Positions 9,543-19,049 are shown, counted from the stretch's first letter. The stretch is 64,000 bases of DNA from Paenibacillus radicis (ex Gao et al. 2016) (GCF_014641555.1 NZ_BMHY01000008.1:212939-276938); one strand, 5' to 3'. A program made the numbers and translations. Notes: generated by a model not told the origin, from the letters alone.

Positions 9543-9758
9543 ATGGCGATGAGGGATCATTACTATGCGGCTGAGAAGCTTGCCGGGTATAGACAAGCGG
9601 AGCTCGAGGAGCTGGCGCACAAAGCGGCACTCATTCAGGAGAGCAGAACGGCCGCTTGCCCGTGCGCAGCCTGTGTGCAGCAAGAGGCAGCGGCTCGGGG
9701 CACGGGATGGCGGCGCAGACTGGGGGTGCTGATTGCTCGCTTGTTGGGGAAGAGGTGA
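9543..9758 (+). CDS. Small hypothetical protein, Cys-containing, basic C-terminus
   Basis: About 71 residues. I do not recognise a family. It has an Arg/Glu-rich N-terminal helix (YRQAELEELAHKAAL), a CPCAAC cysteine cluster and a very basic, hydrophobic C-terminal helix (RRRLGVLIARLLGKR) that could touch membrane or nucleic acid. The ATG was chosen for the AAAGGGG ribosome binding site 5 bp upstream; a start 11 codons earlier lacks one. It stands alone between the sugar operon terminator and a convergent DinB gene. Codon use looks native. Confidence 0.55.
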   Translation: MAMRDHYYAAEKLAGYRQAELEELAHKAALIQESRTAACPCAACVQQEAAARGTGWRRRLGVLIARLLGKR

Positions 9759-9781
9759 AGCGGCGGCCGCACCCCTAACCT

Positions 9782-10279
9782 TCAAAGCGGTGGCAAGACT
9801 CCTAATTGTGCCCAGCCTTCCTTGGAGGGACCATATACTGCAGGTATAGACAGCCCAGCTTGCCGCATCAGGACGGTAACCTGACCTCGATGATGAACGA
9901 TATGTTTGATCAATCCCATGAAGATCGTCGCGTTGGACTCTATTCTTCCGAACGCTTTTTGGGTTTGCTTCAACGTTTCGTCCGTCCAATTCTCTTGAAG
10001 TGCATGGACGACATGAGCGCTTACCGCATGAAAGACCTCCGCAATCTCTTTTGAGGACGGCACTTCATTCGAAGCTGACACTTTCGGTACGGGGACTCCG
10101 AACTCAGTTAAATATTCAGGAATATTCGTAACCATATGCCAAGCAATTCTTCCGAGCGTACGCCCCTCCAGATATACCTGCTGCAAAAGCGATTCATCTG
10201 TCAACTCGTCCAATACTCTCTGGGTTAACACGGCCTCGTTCTTCCATTCGGCAATCAAATCTTCAACTGTGGTATACAT
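9782..10279 (-). CDS. DinB-family four-helix metal-binding protein
   Basis: A 165-residue protein with the DinB/YfiT-like four-helix bundle pattern. His residues are placed as in metal-binding members (IAWHMV, LIKHIVHHRGQ). Family members include damage-induced B. subtilis DinB and thiol-dependent transferases; the reaction here is unknown. The start was moved ten codons inside the longest frame because a GGAAAGGGATGAG Shine-Dalgarno region lies directly before this ATG. It converges with the small upstream gene. A decayed gene region begins just upstream. Confidence 0.8.
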   Translation of the reverse strand: MYTTVEDLIAEWKNEAVLTQRVLDELTDESLLQQVYLEGRTLGRIAWHMVTNIPEYLTEFGVPVPKVSASNEVPSSKEIAEVFHAVSAHVVHALQENWTDETLKQTQKAFGRIESNATIFMGLIKHIVHHRGQVTVLMRQAGLSIPAVYGPSKEGWAQLGVLPPL

Positions 10280-10338
10280 CTTCTCATCCCTTTCCTGGAC
10301 AAAATTCATTGGAAACTTTGTCCCGGTTTCTATTCTTA

Positions 10339-10799
10339 TTACTTGCTATTCTGGCTAAGAAACTCGTTTGCGGCATGGAAATAACCGTTTAAATCATCGG
10401 CGTGGACACCGTGACCGCATTGTTCGAACACTATAAGCTTAGTATTAGGTCTTCGCTCTTTCATTGATAAGCGTTCAATCCGCCCAAGGAATGCCCTAGG
10501 ATAGTAACAGGTCGCCCTCCAAGCTCCGACCTGACGAGGTTCAGGAGATCATTCACATAATCATCTCTTGCGTATTCCTTGCCTGGAGAATGATCGCTCC
10601 AACCGTGCCCTCGTTGATCCAGAGAAATAACCCGCCAATCTTGGAATCGCACGGCCAACTCTGAAAAGGATCTAGCACTCGCCATATACCCATGCAGCAT
10701 GATAAGCGCGTTCGCTTTCACCGCCAAAATCAAGGTAGGAAAGCCGAAGATTTCCCGAGTGAAAAAATTTCCTTGTGGCGGATCGGTTATGTCCGGAAT
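10339..10799 (-). pseudogene. Alpha/beta hydrolase with large internal deletion
   Basis: Two pieces of one hydrolase survive in order. The 5' piece carries the oxyanion strand (IMLHGYMAS) and nucleophile elbow (GHSLGG). It runs into a TGA right after LNAYQ. The 3' piece, shifted by one base, carries a C-terminal segment with GHGVHADD, which fits the catalytic His, and ends FLSQNSK. The lid and acid region that should lie between them (roughly 100 residues) is absent, and no clear start codon is left. It is interpreted as an internal deletion with a frame change and is unlikely to be functional. Confidence 0.75.
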
Positions 10800-10899
10800 T
10801 CAACATGTAATTGATTCTCCTCTCTAATCAACGGTTCTCCCTCGAATCCATCTTAATCGCAAATAGTGACAACTCTTGTCATAGTTAAACTAATTATTT

Positions 10900-11113
10900 T
10901 CAGCTGCTGAGAGGCAAATTACGGATTTCTAGCTTTCGTTGTTGTTGTCCGTGCAACCCGGCCAACACGGCGGCTATCGCCATAAAGATTAAGCATGCTG
11001 CATAGGGCTGTGAGGGACATGACGCTGAAGAAGTGCCGTTGTCATCAGCGGTGGTGTAATAAAGGATGCCAACCCGATTGTAATTGCACCCAAAGCCGTG
11101 AAAAAGTTGACTA
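10900..11113 (-). pseudogene. C-terminal remnant of an MFS-type transporter
   Basis: Reading the minus strand gives NFFTALGAITIGLASF and TPPLMTTALLQR, then, after a frameshift, AACLIFMAIAAVLAGLHG and a basic tail ending in a stop. This is what the last two transmembrane helices of a multidrug-type MFS protein look like. The rest of the gene is missing; the fragment abuts the LysR remnant on the other strand. Family assignment is by pattern and moderately sure. Confidence 0.55.
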
Positions 11114-11601
11114 TAGAAGTTAGCGGCAGCAGAGCGATCGCAGAGAGGGTTCGGAACGGCGAACTGGACTTCGGCGTTTGCTCGGCTCCAACGGCGAATC
11201 CAACACTGGAGTTTGAGCCTTGATCGAGGAACGATTAGGGATTATGTTAAACACGAATCAACCATTGGCCGGTCGGGATTCCGACTTGTATTTACCGGGA
11301 GCTCTGGGAAACGGCATTTTGTCCAACCGGACAAAATGATTTTTCTTGCATTGAGGTTGGGAGCTTATTTGTGATTCAACAAATGATTAAAGCAGACTTC
11401 GGCGTCGGAGTTGTTCCAATGTACTCGGGTCTGGAACAGGCGGGCTCTGTAGTCATCAGACCCTTCGCCGATTTGAATCCTGTTGTCACAATAGGCTTCG
11501 TTTATAAAAATAAAAACTTCCTGGGGAAGGTATCATTGTTGCTAATGGATGCCATTAGGGGAAACCTTGAACCGAATTCAGAGCTGCAGCTAGCTTTTTG
11601 A
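11107..11601 (+). pseudogene. LysR-family regulator remnant (effector-binding domain only)
   Basis: Three reading frames joined in order give a LysR substrate-binding domain. The first has LTIEVSGSRAIAERVRNG and ELDFGVCSAP; the second has ERLGIMLNTNQPLAG; the third has IEVGSLFVIQQMIKADFG and VGVVPMYSGLEQAGS up to a stop. At least two frameshifts separate them and the DNA-binding domain is absent. The last frame alone could be mistaken for a 76-residue gene. A divergent LysR regulator beside an MFS pump is a common arrangement, so the two remnants were probably partners. Confidence 0.7.
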
Positions 11602-11636
11602 TTCCTCGGTTCTCAGAAGGGTTTTAGTAGTTTTTT

Positions 11637-13412
11637 TCAGGTCCGCCATATTTCTTTGAAGTCAATCCAGCCATGCGAGTTGATGCCTACCCCTCGATAA
11701 GAAGGGGAGAAGTAGGACTGGAAGCGCGAATGAAGGAGAAACAGGGCATGTGCATCGTCCCTCAGACGGGTCTCAATGTCGGTTAAGAGCCGCCAGCGCT
11801 CGGCAGAGCTGTCACAGTTCAGCGCCTGATCGACATGCTCCCTGACGTATTCATGCCAGTCCGGCGTTTGAAATTGTTTCGTGAAGCTGCCCGCTTGCTC
11901 ATAATTTTCAATCATGCAGATTTCTTCCTCGGGAAAGACGACGGCATGAAGGATGATATCCATCTCGTTCATGACCGGGATTTCCTGAATATGGTCCATC
12001 TGCTCATAGCGGATATGAAGCGGAATGCCGACGACGGCGCATTGCTGCTGAACCCATTCCGCATCCTGCAGATGTTTGCCATAGGTGCCGAGCGACAATG
12101 GCGTGCCATCGTAATCGGCGAGAAGCCGTCTAGCTTCCTCCAGATCGTATCGATACAGTTCTGTTTCTGCTTGCTCATCATGGAAAAAACCTCTGGCGAT
12201 ATGGAGCCGGTAGCCGCCCAGCTCGCGCAGCATTTGACTCCGGTTCAGGATAAGATCCACGGCTCGGCGGAAGTCAGCCGATTGATGCTGTCCCGGCTTA
12301 TTCATATTCCAGGACAGCAGGCTGGTGCAGCAATGCTTAGATACGGTGCTTTGCCAGCTCTCTAAGTCGTCCTCCTGCTTGCCGGGGTCGTAGAGCAGCT
12401 GCTGCCAAAGCGCCTGATCGGCTGATGCAGAGCTTGGTATAAAGACGATATGGACGCTGTCCAGATGCGGCCGGCCTTGGTAATAGCGGGCATTGGCATG
12501 CAAGACGAATCGTTCGTCTGTCCATTCCGCTAGCTGGAAAGGGCCGGTTCCGATTGGCTGCTTCCAGAACTGCTTCTCGTTCTCGCCCGCATAATCCAGC
12601 GGCAGAATCGATAGCGCGTTCAGACACAGAAAGCGCGGGAAAATCCGATTCGGCTTGGCGAGCTTGAAACGAACCGTTCGCGGGGATGCGGCTTCTACGC
12701 CAATAAGGAAGCGGAGCGGCCAGCTGTTGCGTTTGCCCGTCTGCATTCGCTTGAAGGTAAAAACGACATCCTCAGCGCCGAGCTCCTTTCCGTTGTGAAA
12801 AAACACGCCTTTGCGCAGATGGAATGTCCATAGGGTTGCATCCTCGCTGGAATCCCAAGTATGGGCGATTTGCGGGAGGATACGGTCTTCCGCCGCATCG
12901 TAGCGTACGAGCGGGTCGAAGAGCTGCTGTACCATATGTGATTCCAAGCTGTAGAAACATTCCGAAGGGTCCAGCGTCAATATCGGCTGGGACAGAGGGA
13001 GGCGCAGTGTATCCACCGTCTCATTCCCTTCCCCGCGGCTTTTGCCGAAGCCGAAGCTGCCGGAGAGCCATTCCGTGAAGCTTTCGATCGCCTGCGTCCC
13101 TGCATCATATCGCTGCAAAAGCTCAAACGCTTGCTTGTATTCTTCCTTTTCCGCGTATTGGCGGGACAGCTCGATTAAAATATGGGTTTTGCCAGCGAGA
13201 AAAGCAAGCTTGGAGCGATTTCCTCTTCCGCGTCCTGCTTGCCAAGTAATTAAGCCGGCGTCCGTTAGCTTGCGCAAGACGAGCTTCGCGTTGCGGGGCG
13301 TGCAATGCAGCGCATCGGCGACTTGCTCTAGAGTGACTTCGCGGGGAACCTCAAGCTGCTCATGGGAATTTAATTGATGGGCTAGCATGATGAAATGCTC
13401 AAAGGGCTGCAT
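11637..13412 (-). CDS. SgrR-like transcriptional regulator with solute-binding domain
   Basis: 591 residues with two parts. Residues 1-110 hold a winged helix-turn-helix (LEQVADALHCTPRNAKLVLRK). From about residue 130 to 500 there is an SBP_bac_5 periplasmic-binding-like domain (LWTFHLRKGVFFHNG and EDVVFTFKRMQTG are its signature). There is no signal peptide, so the binding domain works in the cytoplasm as a ligand sensor, as in E. coli SgrR, which senses sugar-phosphate stress. The start has a GGAGG site 9 bp upstream. No obvious target gene lies beside it; the ligand is unknown. Confidence 0.85.
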   Translation of the reverse strand: MQPFEHFIMLAHQLNSHEQLEVPREVTLEQVADALHCTPRNAKLVLRKLTDAGLITWQAGRGRGNRSKLAFLAGKTHILIELSRQYAEKEEYKQAFELLQRYDAGTQAIESFTEWLSGSFGFGKSRGEGNETVDTLRLPLSQPILTLDPSECFYSLESHMVQQLFDPLVRYDAAEDRILPQIAHTWDSSEDATLWTFHLRKGVFFHNGKELGAEDVVFTFKRMQTGKRNSWPLRFLIGVEAASPRTVRFKLAKPNRIFPRFLCLNALSILPLDYAGENEKQFWKQPIGTGPFQLAEWTDERFVLHANARYYQGRPHLDSVHIVFIPSSASADQALWQQLLYDPGKQEDDLESWQSTVSKHCCTSLLSWNMNKPGQHQSADFRRAVDLILNRSQMLRELGGYRLHIARGFFHDEQAETELYRYDLEEARRLLADYDGTPLSLGTYGKHLQDAEWVQQQCAVVGIPLHIRYEQMDHIQEIPVMNEMDIILHAVVFPEEEICMIENYEQAGSFTKQFQTPDWHEYVREHVDQALNCDSSAERWRLLTDIETRLRDDAHALFLLHSRFQSYFSPSYRGVGINSHGWIDFKEIWRT

Positions 13413-13521
13413 CCGTCCGGCCTCCAGTTCTTCTTTATGTCAGGTCCGTTTTCTATTTATTTTACAGCCACCCCGGCATTCTTTCCATCCGAATCAGATA
13501 GGAGGTCCGTTGCTGGTCATT

Positions 13522-13587
13522 GAATTAAAAATGCACCTGCCGCAAGGTGGACGAGGCTTGAAGCCTTCCTCCTTGCAGCAGATGCAT
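13522..13587 (-). terminator. Large imperfect terminator hairpin of the SLH protein gene
   Basis: On the minus strand a stem of about 25 bp (TGCATCTGCTGCAAGGAGG pairing with CACCTTGCGGCAGGTGCA, with mismatches) is followed by TTTTTAATTC, just after the SLH gene stop. Confidence 0.7.
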
Positions 13588-13605
13588 CTAGTGTGAAGCT
13601 AGCAA

Positions 13606-16530
13606 TTAGTTTGTTTTGCGCGAAGCTTCTTCGATATGTCCGAAAGCCCAATGGGAGGACGGCACATCCGTCCATGTTGGCTTAGTGGAAGCCGGAAGCG
13701 GCTCTCTGCCCAGTACACGGTTGAATATAGCAACGGCTTCCGCCCGGGTTAATGCTTGGTTCGGCTTGAAGGAGCCGTCCGGCATGCCAGTCATCATGCC
13801 CGCTTGGATGACAAGACGTATTGAGCTCTCTGCCCAGTGGCCTTGAACATCTTTCGCTGCTGCTGTATTGCCTTCGTTAGTAAGCTTCAGCCAGCGGCTT
13901 ACAATGACCGCCATTTCAGCACGAGTCAGCTCGGCATTTGGCTTGAACGTGCCGTCTGAGAAGCCCTTCATTAAGCCGGAGGTTTGAATAAGCGAGACGG
14001 CTTGGAAGGCCCAATGTCCCGAAGCTACATCTGAGAAGATTACAGGTGCAACAGTGTTATCCTCCCCGGCACCGATTCGCGACAGCATCGCGGCGATTTC
14101 GGCGCGGCTAACGCTTTTCTCCGGTCTGAAGGAGCCGTTAGCGTATCCGTTAATATAAGAACTGTGCTGCTTCTGATACAACGACCAGTTGCTCAAATGA
14201 AGGATCGTAAAGGTGCTGAACTTCGTAACGTTAAATTGCAGATGGGTTTGTCCTGCCGCATCGGTTACGATTTCCGGCTTAATGACGACCCGTTCGCCAT
14301 CGCTATGCTCAATGAAGATGGCAAGGTTGTCCAGCCATTGCTGGCGCTCTTTCTCATTAGCAGGAATCTGTGCAGCTGGCAGCGGCAATGACAGGCTTAC
14401 GGCACGGGATGACAGATTGGTCTCAATCGTCATCGGACGTCCAATGACTTGAAGGCTGCCGTCACCGAGCACTGTTTTGACCGCTTCTTCTTTAACCGCA
14501 CGTTCTTTAACCTGATCCTGATCCGCCTGATTCTTAATTGGAATGATGCGGAAGTACGTATCACGGGTCAGACCTGTCAGCGAGTTGTAAGGAATGATCA
14601 GGCTCACACCCGCCGTGTGAATCTCCAGATTAATATGTCCTTCTGCCAGCTGCTGCACAGCTCCGGCAGGGAGGTTCACGTTAACTTGGACCACTTCGTC
14701 CTTCGTATCGGGGATAACGACACGAGCGGTATGAAGGCCTGCTGCTGTGAGCTTCTCCACAATTTCACGGGCGTTGCCGGCAGACAGCGTAACCTCGTCT
14801 TTTTTCTTTCCATCAGCCCCAGTGGTACGAATGATAGTTGCGGCTGAGATTTGGTTGTTGTCGCCGCCATCTACTGGAACTGAAATCTGCTCTGTCTGGC
14901 TGGACGGAGTGGAGCTTCCCCCCGTTCCTCCAGGAGCCGGAGTCGGTTCTGGAGTTGGTGTCGGAGTCGGTTCGGAGCTAGGCTCCGGCGTTGGCTCTGT
15001 ACTAGGTTCCGGAGTCGGTTCGGAGCTAGGCTCCGGTGTTGGCTCCGTACTAGGCTCTGGAGACGGCTCTGGAATTCTAGGCTGATTGTATACTTTAATC
15101 TCTTGAAGATCAGGCCCCAAGCTGCCGTCTTCTCCTACTGCATGGATCACGATCTGAATGTAGCGCTGCGTGATCGCTTCGGGAAAAGAAACCGAATCTG
15201 TCGTATAACCGTCGTAGGGTCCTTCCGTATGGGTAACGGGAGCTGCGTAAATCGTGCCCGGGATGGTTGCGAACGGTCCGTTCGGGCTGTCGCTGACCTT
15301 TACTTCATAGGATTGCAGGTAGACGGAATCGGTAACGAGGATTTCGTTATAAAGCGCGTTTTCTCCCATATCGAGCGTAATCGTCCATGGCGCATCAGTT
15401 GGACTGCCAGTCCAGCCTGTATGGAGCGAATCGTCGGTCAACTGAGTAATTTCACCACTGATAGTTCCCTTGTCGACTGTAACCGGAACACCGTAGGCCA
15501 GGTTGGAGCTGTCTTCATTAACAATGACGGTCCGCGTCACTGCAACAGCTTGATTGCCAGCTGCATCAGTTGCAGAATAGGTAATCGTATACATGCCTGG
15601 CACCGTTGTATCGATAGCTGGCAACGGAGCGCCGTTCAAGCTGTAAGTGACTGCCGCTGTCAGATCGTTATCGACATTATCGGTTACCGTTACGCCAGAA
15701 TCATGGAAGGCTGTCCCGTTTCTGACCAGAACGGTTGAAGAGCCGATAAGTGTAATGACCGGTTTTACTGTATCGAGAACTTGTTCATCAAGCTCGGGGA
15801 ATTGACTGACCGACGAGCCGTAAGCTTTATACGCTTTGCCGTTTGGCAAGTAAGCGATGCCGCTTGGTTGAAGCTGAGCGTTCTTAAATAGCTCAAATTT
15901 GGAGGCATCTACGGCCCCAGCCGTTAAATGCTCGCTGGCAATACGAAAGATCTTGTTGCTTCTATCGTCAATAGCGTATAGATTGCCTGCGGGGCTTATC
16001 GTTATTCCTTTTACCGGTGACGAGAGGCCACTGATGACCGTCGTTGCGGCCGATGCTCCCGATGCCAGCTTGTAGATGCCTTTGGTCGTGTAGTCTGTGA
16101 AATAAAGGTTGTCTGCTGCGTCGAAAGCTAGGCCATATACAAAATTAAATCCCGTATTGTAGTAGGGGGTCGCGCTATTTGCAGGGAGGGGGAAATTGGT
16201 GAGTGCGCTGCTGCTGATTTTATAAATATTTTGATCATAGTTGTCCGTTGTGAAGAACAGATCTCCGGCCTCGTTAAGGGCAACCGTCATAATATAGCCT
16301 CTGTTCAGCACTTTCGTGACTTCACCTGTCTCGACCGAAATGCGAAAAATTCCGCCCGGTTCCCGCTGTGCTGCATAAATATAGCCGTCATGGTAAGCAA
16401 GTGCCCTTGCGTCTTGAAGCGCAGCACTAATAAATGCGCTTGGAGTCGGGGGAACTGCCCAAGCTTTGGCAGCAGGAAAGCTGGCAAGCAGAAGCATTAA
16501 TGCCATTAATAAAGATAAAGAACGTTTCAT
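13606..16530 (-). CDS. Large secreted S-layer-homology protein with sugar-binding-like and Ig-like domains
   Basis: A 974-residue cell-surface protein. A Sec signal peptide (ending AAKAWA) is followed by an NHL/SMP-30-like propeller (about residues 30-240; repeats of LYFTD and IYKI), an Ig-like DUF5011 domain (VKPVITLIGS to AVTRTVIVNE), a discoidin/F5-8-like domain (DSLHTGWTGSPTDAPW), a Pro/Glu/Ser/Thr linker, a further beta-rich domain, and three C-terminal SLH modules (YANGSFRPE, FSDGTFKP, MPDGSFKP). The SLH modules should anchor it to pyruvylated wall polymer. The architecture suggests carbohydrate or surface binding; no catalytic motif was seen. A GGAA-type site precedes the ATG. Confidence 0.85.
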   Translation of the reverse strand: MKRSLSLLMALMLLLASFPAAKAWAVPPTPSAFISAALQDARALAYHDGYIYAAQREPGGIFRISVETGEVTKVLNRGYIMTVALNEAGDLFFTTDNYDQNIYKISSSALTNFPLPANSATPYYNTGFNFVYGLAFDAADNLYFTDYTTKGIYKLASGASAATTVISGLSSPVKGITISPAGNLYAIDDRSNKIFRIASEHLTAGAVDASKFELFKNAQLQPSGIAYLPNGKAYKAYGSSVSQFPELDEQVLDTVKPVITLIGSSTVLVRNGTAFHDSGVTVTDNVDNDLTAAVTYSLNGAPLPAIDTTVPGMYTITYSATDAAGNQAVAVTRTVIVNEDSSNLAYGVPVTVDKGTISGEITQLTDDSLHTGWTGSPTDAPWTITLDMGENALYNEILVTDSVYLQSYEVKVSDSPNGPFATIPGTIYAAPVTHTEGPYDGYTTDSVSFPEAITQRYIQIVIHAVGEDGSLGPDLQEIKVYNQPRIPEPSPEPSTEPTPEPSSEPTPEPSTEPTPEPSSEPTPTPTPEPTPAPGGTGGSSTPSSQTEQISVPVDGGDNNQISAATIIRTTGADGKKKDEVTLSAGNAREIVEKLTAAGLHTARVVIPDTKDEVVQVNVNLPAGAVQQLAEGHINLEIHTAGVSLIIPYNSLTGLTRDTYFRIIPIKNQADQDQVKERAVKEEAVKTVLGDGSLQVIGRPMTIETNLSSRAVSLSLPLPAAQIPANEKERQQWLDNLAIFIEHSDGERVVIKPEIVTDAAGQTHLQFNVTKFSTFTILHLSNWSLYQKQHSSYINGYANGSFRPEKSVSRAEIAAMLSRIGAGEDNTVAPVIFSDVASGHWAFQAVSLIQTSGLMKGFSDGTFKPNAELTRAEMAVIVSRWLKLTNEGNTAAAKDVQGHWAESSIRLVIQAGMMTGMPDGSFKPNQALTRAEAVAIFNRVLGREPLPASTKPTWTDVPSSHWAFGHIEEASRKTN
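14935..15085 (-). repeat. Tandem repeat encoding the PEPS/TEPTPEPS linker
   Basis: Short direct DNA repeats (GGTTCCGGAGT / GGCTCCGGTGT variants) encode alternating Glu-Pro, Ser-Glu-Pro and Thr-Pro units between the discoidin-like domain and the downstream domain. They form a flexible, probably cell-wall-spanning spacer and are prone to length variation. Confidence 0.85.
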
Positions 16531-16633
16531 ATGAGAGTTCCTTTCCTATTCAAAGTTGTGAAATAGTTCCGGCTCTATTTTATTAAAACGCTCTGAACCA
16601 ATTCTGAGCAATTTCGACATAAAGGTGCTTTAT

Positions 16634-17587
16634 TTAATACAGCAGCCTCCATAAATAAAAGGTGGCATAGGATTGCCAGCCTGTCCAATTGGCAGACAGC
16701 TTCACGATTTCCTCTTTCGTAGGCTTCCGGTCGATGCCAAGCACATGCTTGATTGCATTATGCAGGCCAACGTCATCGATTGGAAAGGCGGAAGGCGTCC
16801 GCAGGCAGCGCATTAACACATAGTTGGCGGTCCATGGCCCGATACCGCGAATGCTGACGAGCATTTTTTCCGCTTGCTTCAAATCTCCGGCGCCAAGCAG
16901 CTTCTCCTTTGTTAGCTGCCCGCTTGAGACGAGGCCGGCTACACCGATCAAGTATTCGCTTTTCTTCGTTGTCATCTTCAGCTCGGTCAGCTCTTCTACC
17001 GGCAATGCGGCAATATCCTTAGGAGATGGGAACAGCCAGTAGCATTCCCCGTTATATTCAAGCGATCGTCCGTACCGCTCGACGAACCGCCGCTTCAGCG
17101 TGTAGGCGAACGGAAGGTTGATTTGCTGACCGATAATGCCCCAGCAAAGCGCTTCGAATAAATCGGGTATGCCAATCGTACGCAGGCCGTGGTGCGTTCT
17201 AATCGGCAGCTCCAGCAGCGGGTCCTTGCTTGCCATATGGTAGAAGGGTGCCAGATCGGTATCCAGGTCAAACCACTCTCTCGTGTAGAGGGCCACCGCA
17301 TCTCGTACTAGCTCAGACGGCGGCTCTTCGGGCGCAAGAAACCTTACGCTCAGCCTGCCGGGCTGTTCCTCGAATACCTCGACAACGACGGACAAGGAGC
17401 TGTCCCCTTCGGTTTCTCCATCTACCGGTATGGCTTTGCGGATTCGTCCGTCTACTACCCGGTGCATACATTCGCCTGCAGCACGCGCTAAATAACTCAC
17501 ATTTTGTGTAAAGCTGAAAGGCTCGGGAAGCGGCAAATAGAGTTCCCTGCCATCCGGCGAGACTGTATATGAAAGGCTATTGTTCAT
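16634..17587 (-). CDS. alkA: DNA-3-methyladenine glycosylase II, AlkA-like
   Basis: A base-excision repair glycosylase of about 317 residues. The C-terminal HhH-GPD domain has the helix-hairpin-helix IRGIGPWTANYVL followed by the catalytic Asp in FPIDDVGL. The N-terminal part carries the AlkA beta domain. It removes alkylated bases such as 3-methyladenine. The chosen ATG has AGAGGA seven bases upstream; the longer frame begins eight codons earlier without one. The gene is not clustered with the Ada operon 16 kb away but should act in the same pathway. Confidence 0.9.
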   Translation of the reverse strand: MNNSLSYTVSPDGRELYLPLPEPFSFTQNVSYLARAAGECMHRVVDGRIRKAIPVDGETEGDSSLSVVVEVFEEQPGRLSVRFLAPEEPPSELVRDAVALYTREWFDLDTDLAPFYHMASKDPLLELPIRTHHGLRTIGIPDLFEALCWGIIGQQINLPFAYTLKRRFVERYGRSLEYNGECYWLFPSPKDIAALPVEELTELKMTTKKSEYLIGVAGLVSSGQLTKEKLLGAGDLKQAEKMLVSIRGIGPWTANYVLMRCLRTPSAFPIDDVGLHNAIKHVLGIDRKPTKEEIVKLSANWTGWQSYATFYLWRLLY

Positions 17588-17705
17588 CTTGATCCTCTTC
17601 TCTGCGAACATTCTTATATAGTAGTTTTACCATAAAAAAAGCTTTCGCAGTTTCGAAATCTTGCGATCCTATTATGGGATAGAGCAGTCTGTGAGCAGCT
17701 TCTGA

Positions 17706-18515
17706 TTATTCAGCAGCGAGTTGTGTATGCATTCTGTTCGCATCAGAGCTGGAAACCGCTTCTGGCTTTTTGAACGAAATACTTTTTCGGCCGGTGATCA
17801 AGTGATATACCACGCAGACGGCAAGGATGAGAAGGACGAAATAGTCGTAGAGATGAGTGGCCGGTGTGTGGCCCGTGAAATTGAGAAAGTTATGCAAGCC
17901 GTGAAAGACGATGCCCGGCCAAATCGTGCGATGCTTCACAACGAGCAAGGCGAGCAGCAGTCCCAGCAGAAAGGCGTAAGCGACTTGCAGCAAAGTATCT
18001 TCGGCCGATTGCCCGCCCAGTGCTTGCAGAGCGTGAGTCACGCCGAAGAAGAAGCTGGAGACGATGACGGTGAAGCCCGTTCCTTTGGACAGTAGCACCC
18101 GCAGCATAATGCCGCGAAAGAGCGATTCTTCGACAAAGCCGACCAGCAACAGCTGGGATAGGAGCATGTAGGCGAAAAAAGAGAACGGAGCAGCTTCAAA
18201 GCCGCGGTTGGCAATGAGCAGAACGGCAAGAATAAGCAGCAGCGGCGCAAAGTCCAGCCATTGTCTGGCTGTAAGCTTGGTTAAACCGCCGCTAAAGAAA
18301 TATTGCCGTCCCCGTTTTTTCACGGAAAAGAAACATATAAGGAATACAGCAATCGGGATAAAGCCGAGAAATGGAGCAAGAGGGTGGGTCCATTCAGCAA
18401 TCGAAGCGTATGCACTGCCTCCGGCAATGAAAACAATGAGCGCCAGTTCGATGAGAACAATCGTGAGATAAGGTCTTTTCCACTTCAATTCATTCAAGTT
18501 TTCCATCATTGCCAT
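17706..18515 (-). CDS. CPBP family intramembrane metalloprotease (Abi/CAAX type)
   Basis: 269 residues with about seven to eight hydrophobic helices. The three CPBP motifs are present: EESLFRG (Glu-Glu and Arg), FGVTHAL and FHGLHNFLNF (His residues), which form the glutamate/histidine active site. Relatives cleave prenylated proteins or process peptides, and several give immunity to bacteriocins. It overlaps the PadR regulator gene by 10 bp, so the two are co-transcribed and probably form a repressor-controlled unit. The substrate is unknown. Confidence 0.85.
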   Translation of the reverse strand: MAMMENLNELKWKRPYLTIVLIELALIVFIAGGSAYASIAEWTHPLAPFLGFIPIAVFLICFFSVKKRGRQYFFSGGLTKLTARQWLDFAPLLLILAVLLIANRGFEAAPFSFFAYMLLSQLLLVGFVEESLFRGIMLRVLLSKGTGFTVIVSSFFFGVTHALQALGGQSAEDTLLQVAYAFLLGLLLALLVVKHRTIWPGIVFHGLHNFLNFTGHTPATHLYDYFVLLILAVCVVYHLITGRKSISFKKPEAVSSSDANRMHTQLAAE

Positions 18516-19033
18516 TCTCCCTTTTCGATCATTTTACTGAAGAAATCATGCTCCATCCGAAAAAACTGCAAGCCATAATGCATGACAGATACCCGGTAGT
18601 AATAGTCGTCTTTGTTAGGAATCTGCTCCAGCTCCTTTGATACGATGCCTTGAACGGCTTCCATCTGGGCGATGCCGCTTCGCAAGGTGTGCTGGAAAGC
18701 CCGCAAGTTTTGCAACCGGGTGGATTCATCTAAATAGTCATAGAAAAATAGTTTGAGCAAATGCTCCCGTTTATTTGCCTGCAGCGGCTCACGCAGCCAG
18801 TTCATGAAATAGCTCCGGCCTTGCTCGGTAATCGCGTACAGCTTTTTGTTCTTGCTGTCATTTGTTTCTTCTTCAATTAAGTGTCCGGCGGAGACGAGCC
18901 GCTTGAGAGCGGGATAAAGACTTCCGTAGCTCATTTTGATAAAAAGGCTAACCGATTGCTCCGCTATTTTTTTAATATCATAGCCGCTCATTTTGCCCTG
19001 CATCAGTATGCCTAGGCTAACCGTTTCAACCAC
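18506..19033 (-). CDS. PadR-family transcriptional regulator
   Basis: 175 residues. An N-terminal winged helix (LGILMQGKMSGYDIKK, then GSLYPALKRLVSAGHLIEEE) is followed by a Vir_C-type helical dimerisation region, matching the long PadR-s1 subclass. It is the first gene of a two-gene operon with the CPBP protease. A strong palindromic repeat immediately upstream is the probable autoregulatory operator. The inducer is unknown. Confidence 0.88.
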   Translation of the reverse strand: MVETVSLGILMQGKMSGYDIKKIAEQSVSLFIKMSYGSLYPALKRLVSAGHLIEEETNDSKNKKLYAITEQGRSYFMNWLREPLQANKREHLLKLFFYDYLDESTRLQNLRAFQHTLRSGIAQMEAVQGIVSKELEQIPNKDDYYYRVSVMHYGLQFFRMEHDFFSKMIEKGEWQ

Positions 19034-19049
19034 TTTAGAACGCCCCTAA

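Noticed and set aside
10461..10733. Separate 90-residue alpha/beta hydrolase gene
   Set aside because: Stops just after the nucleophile elbow and the C-terminus lies in a shifted frame downstream; treated as one pseudogene.
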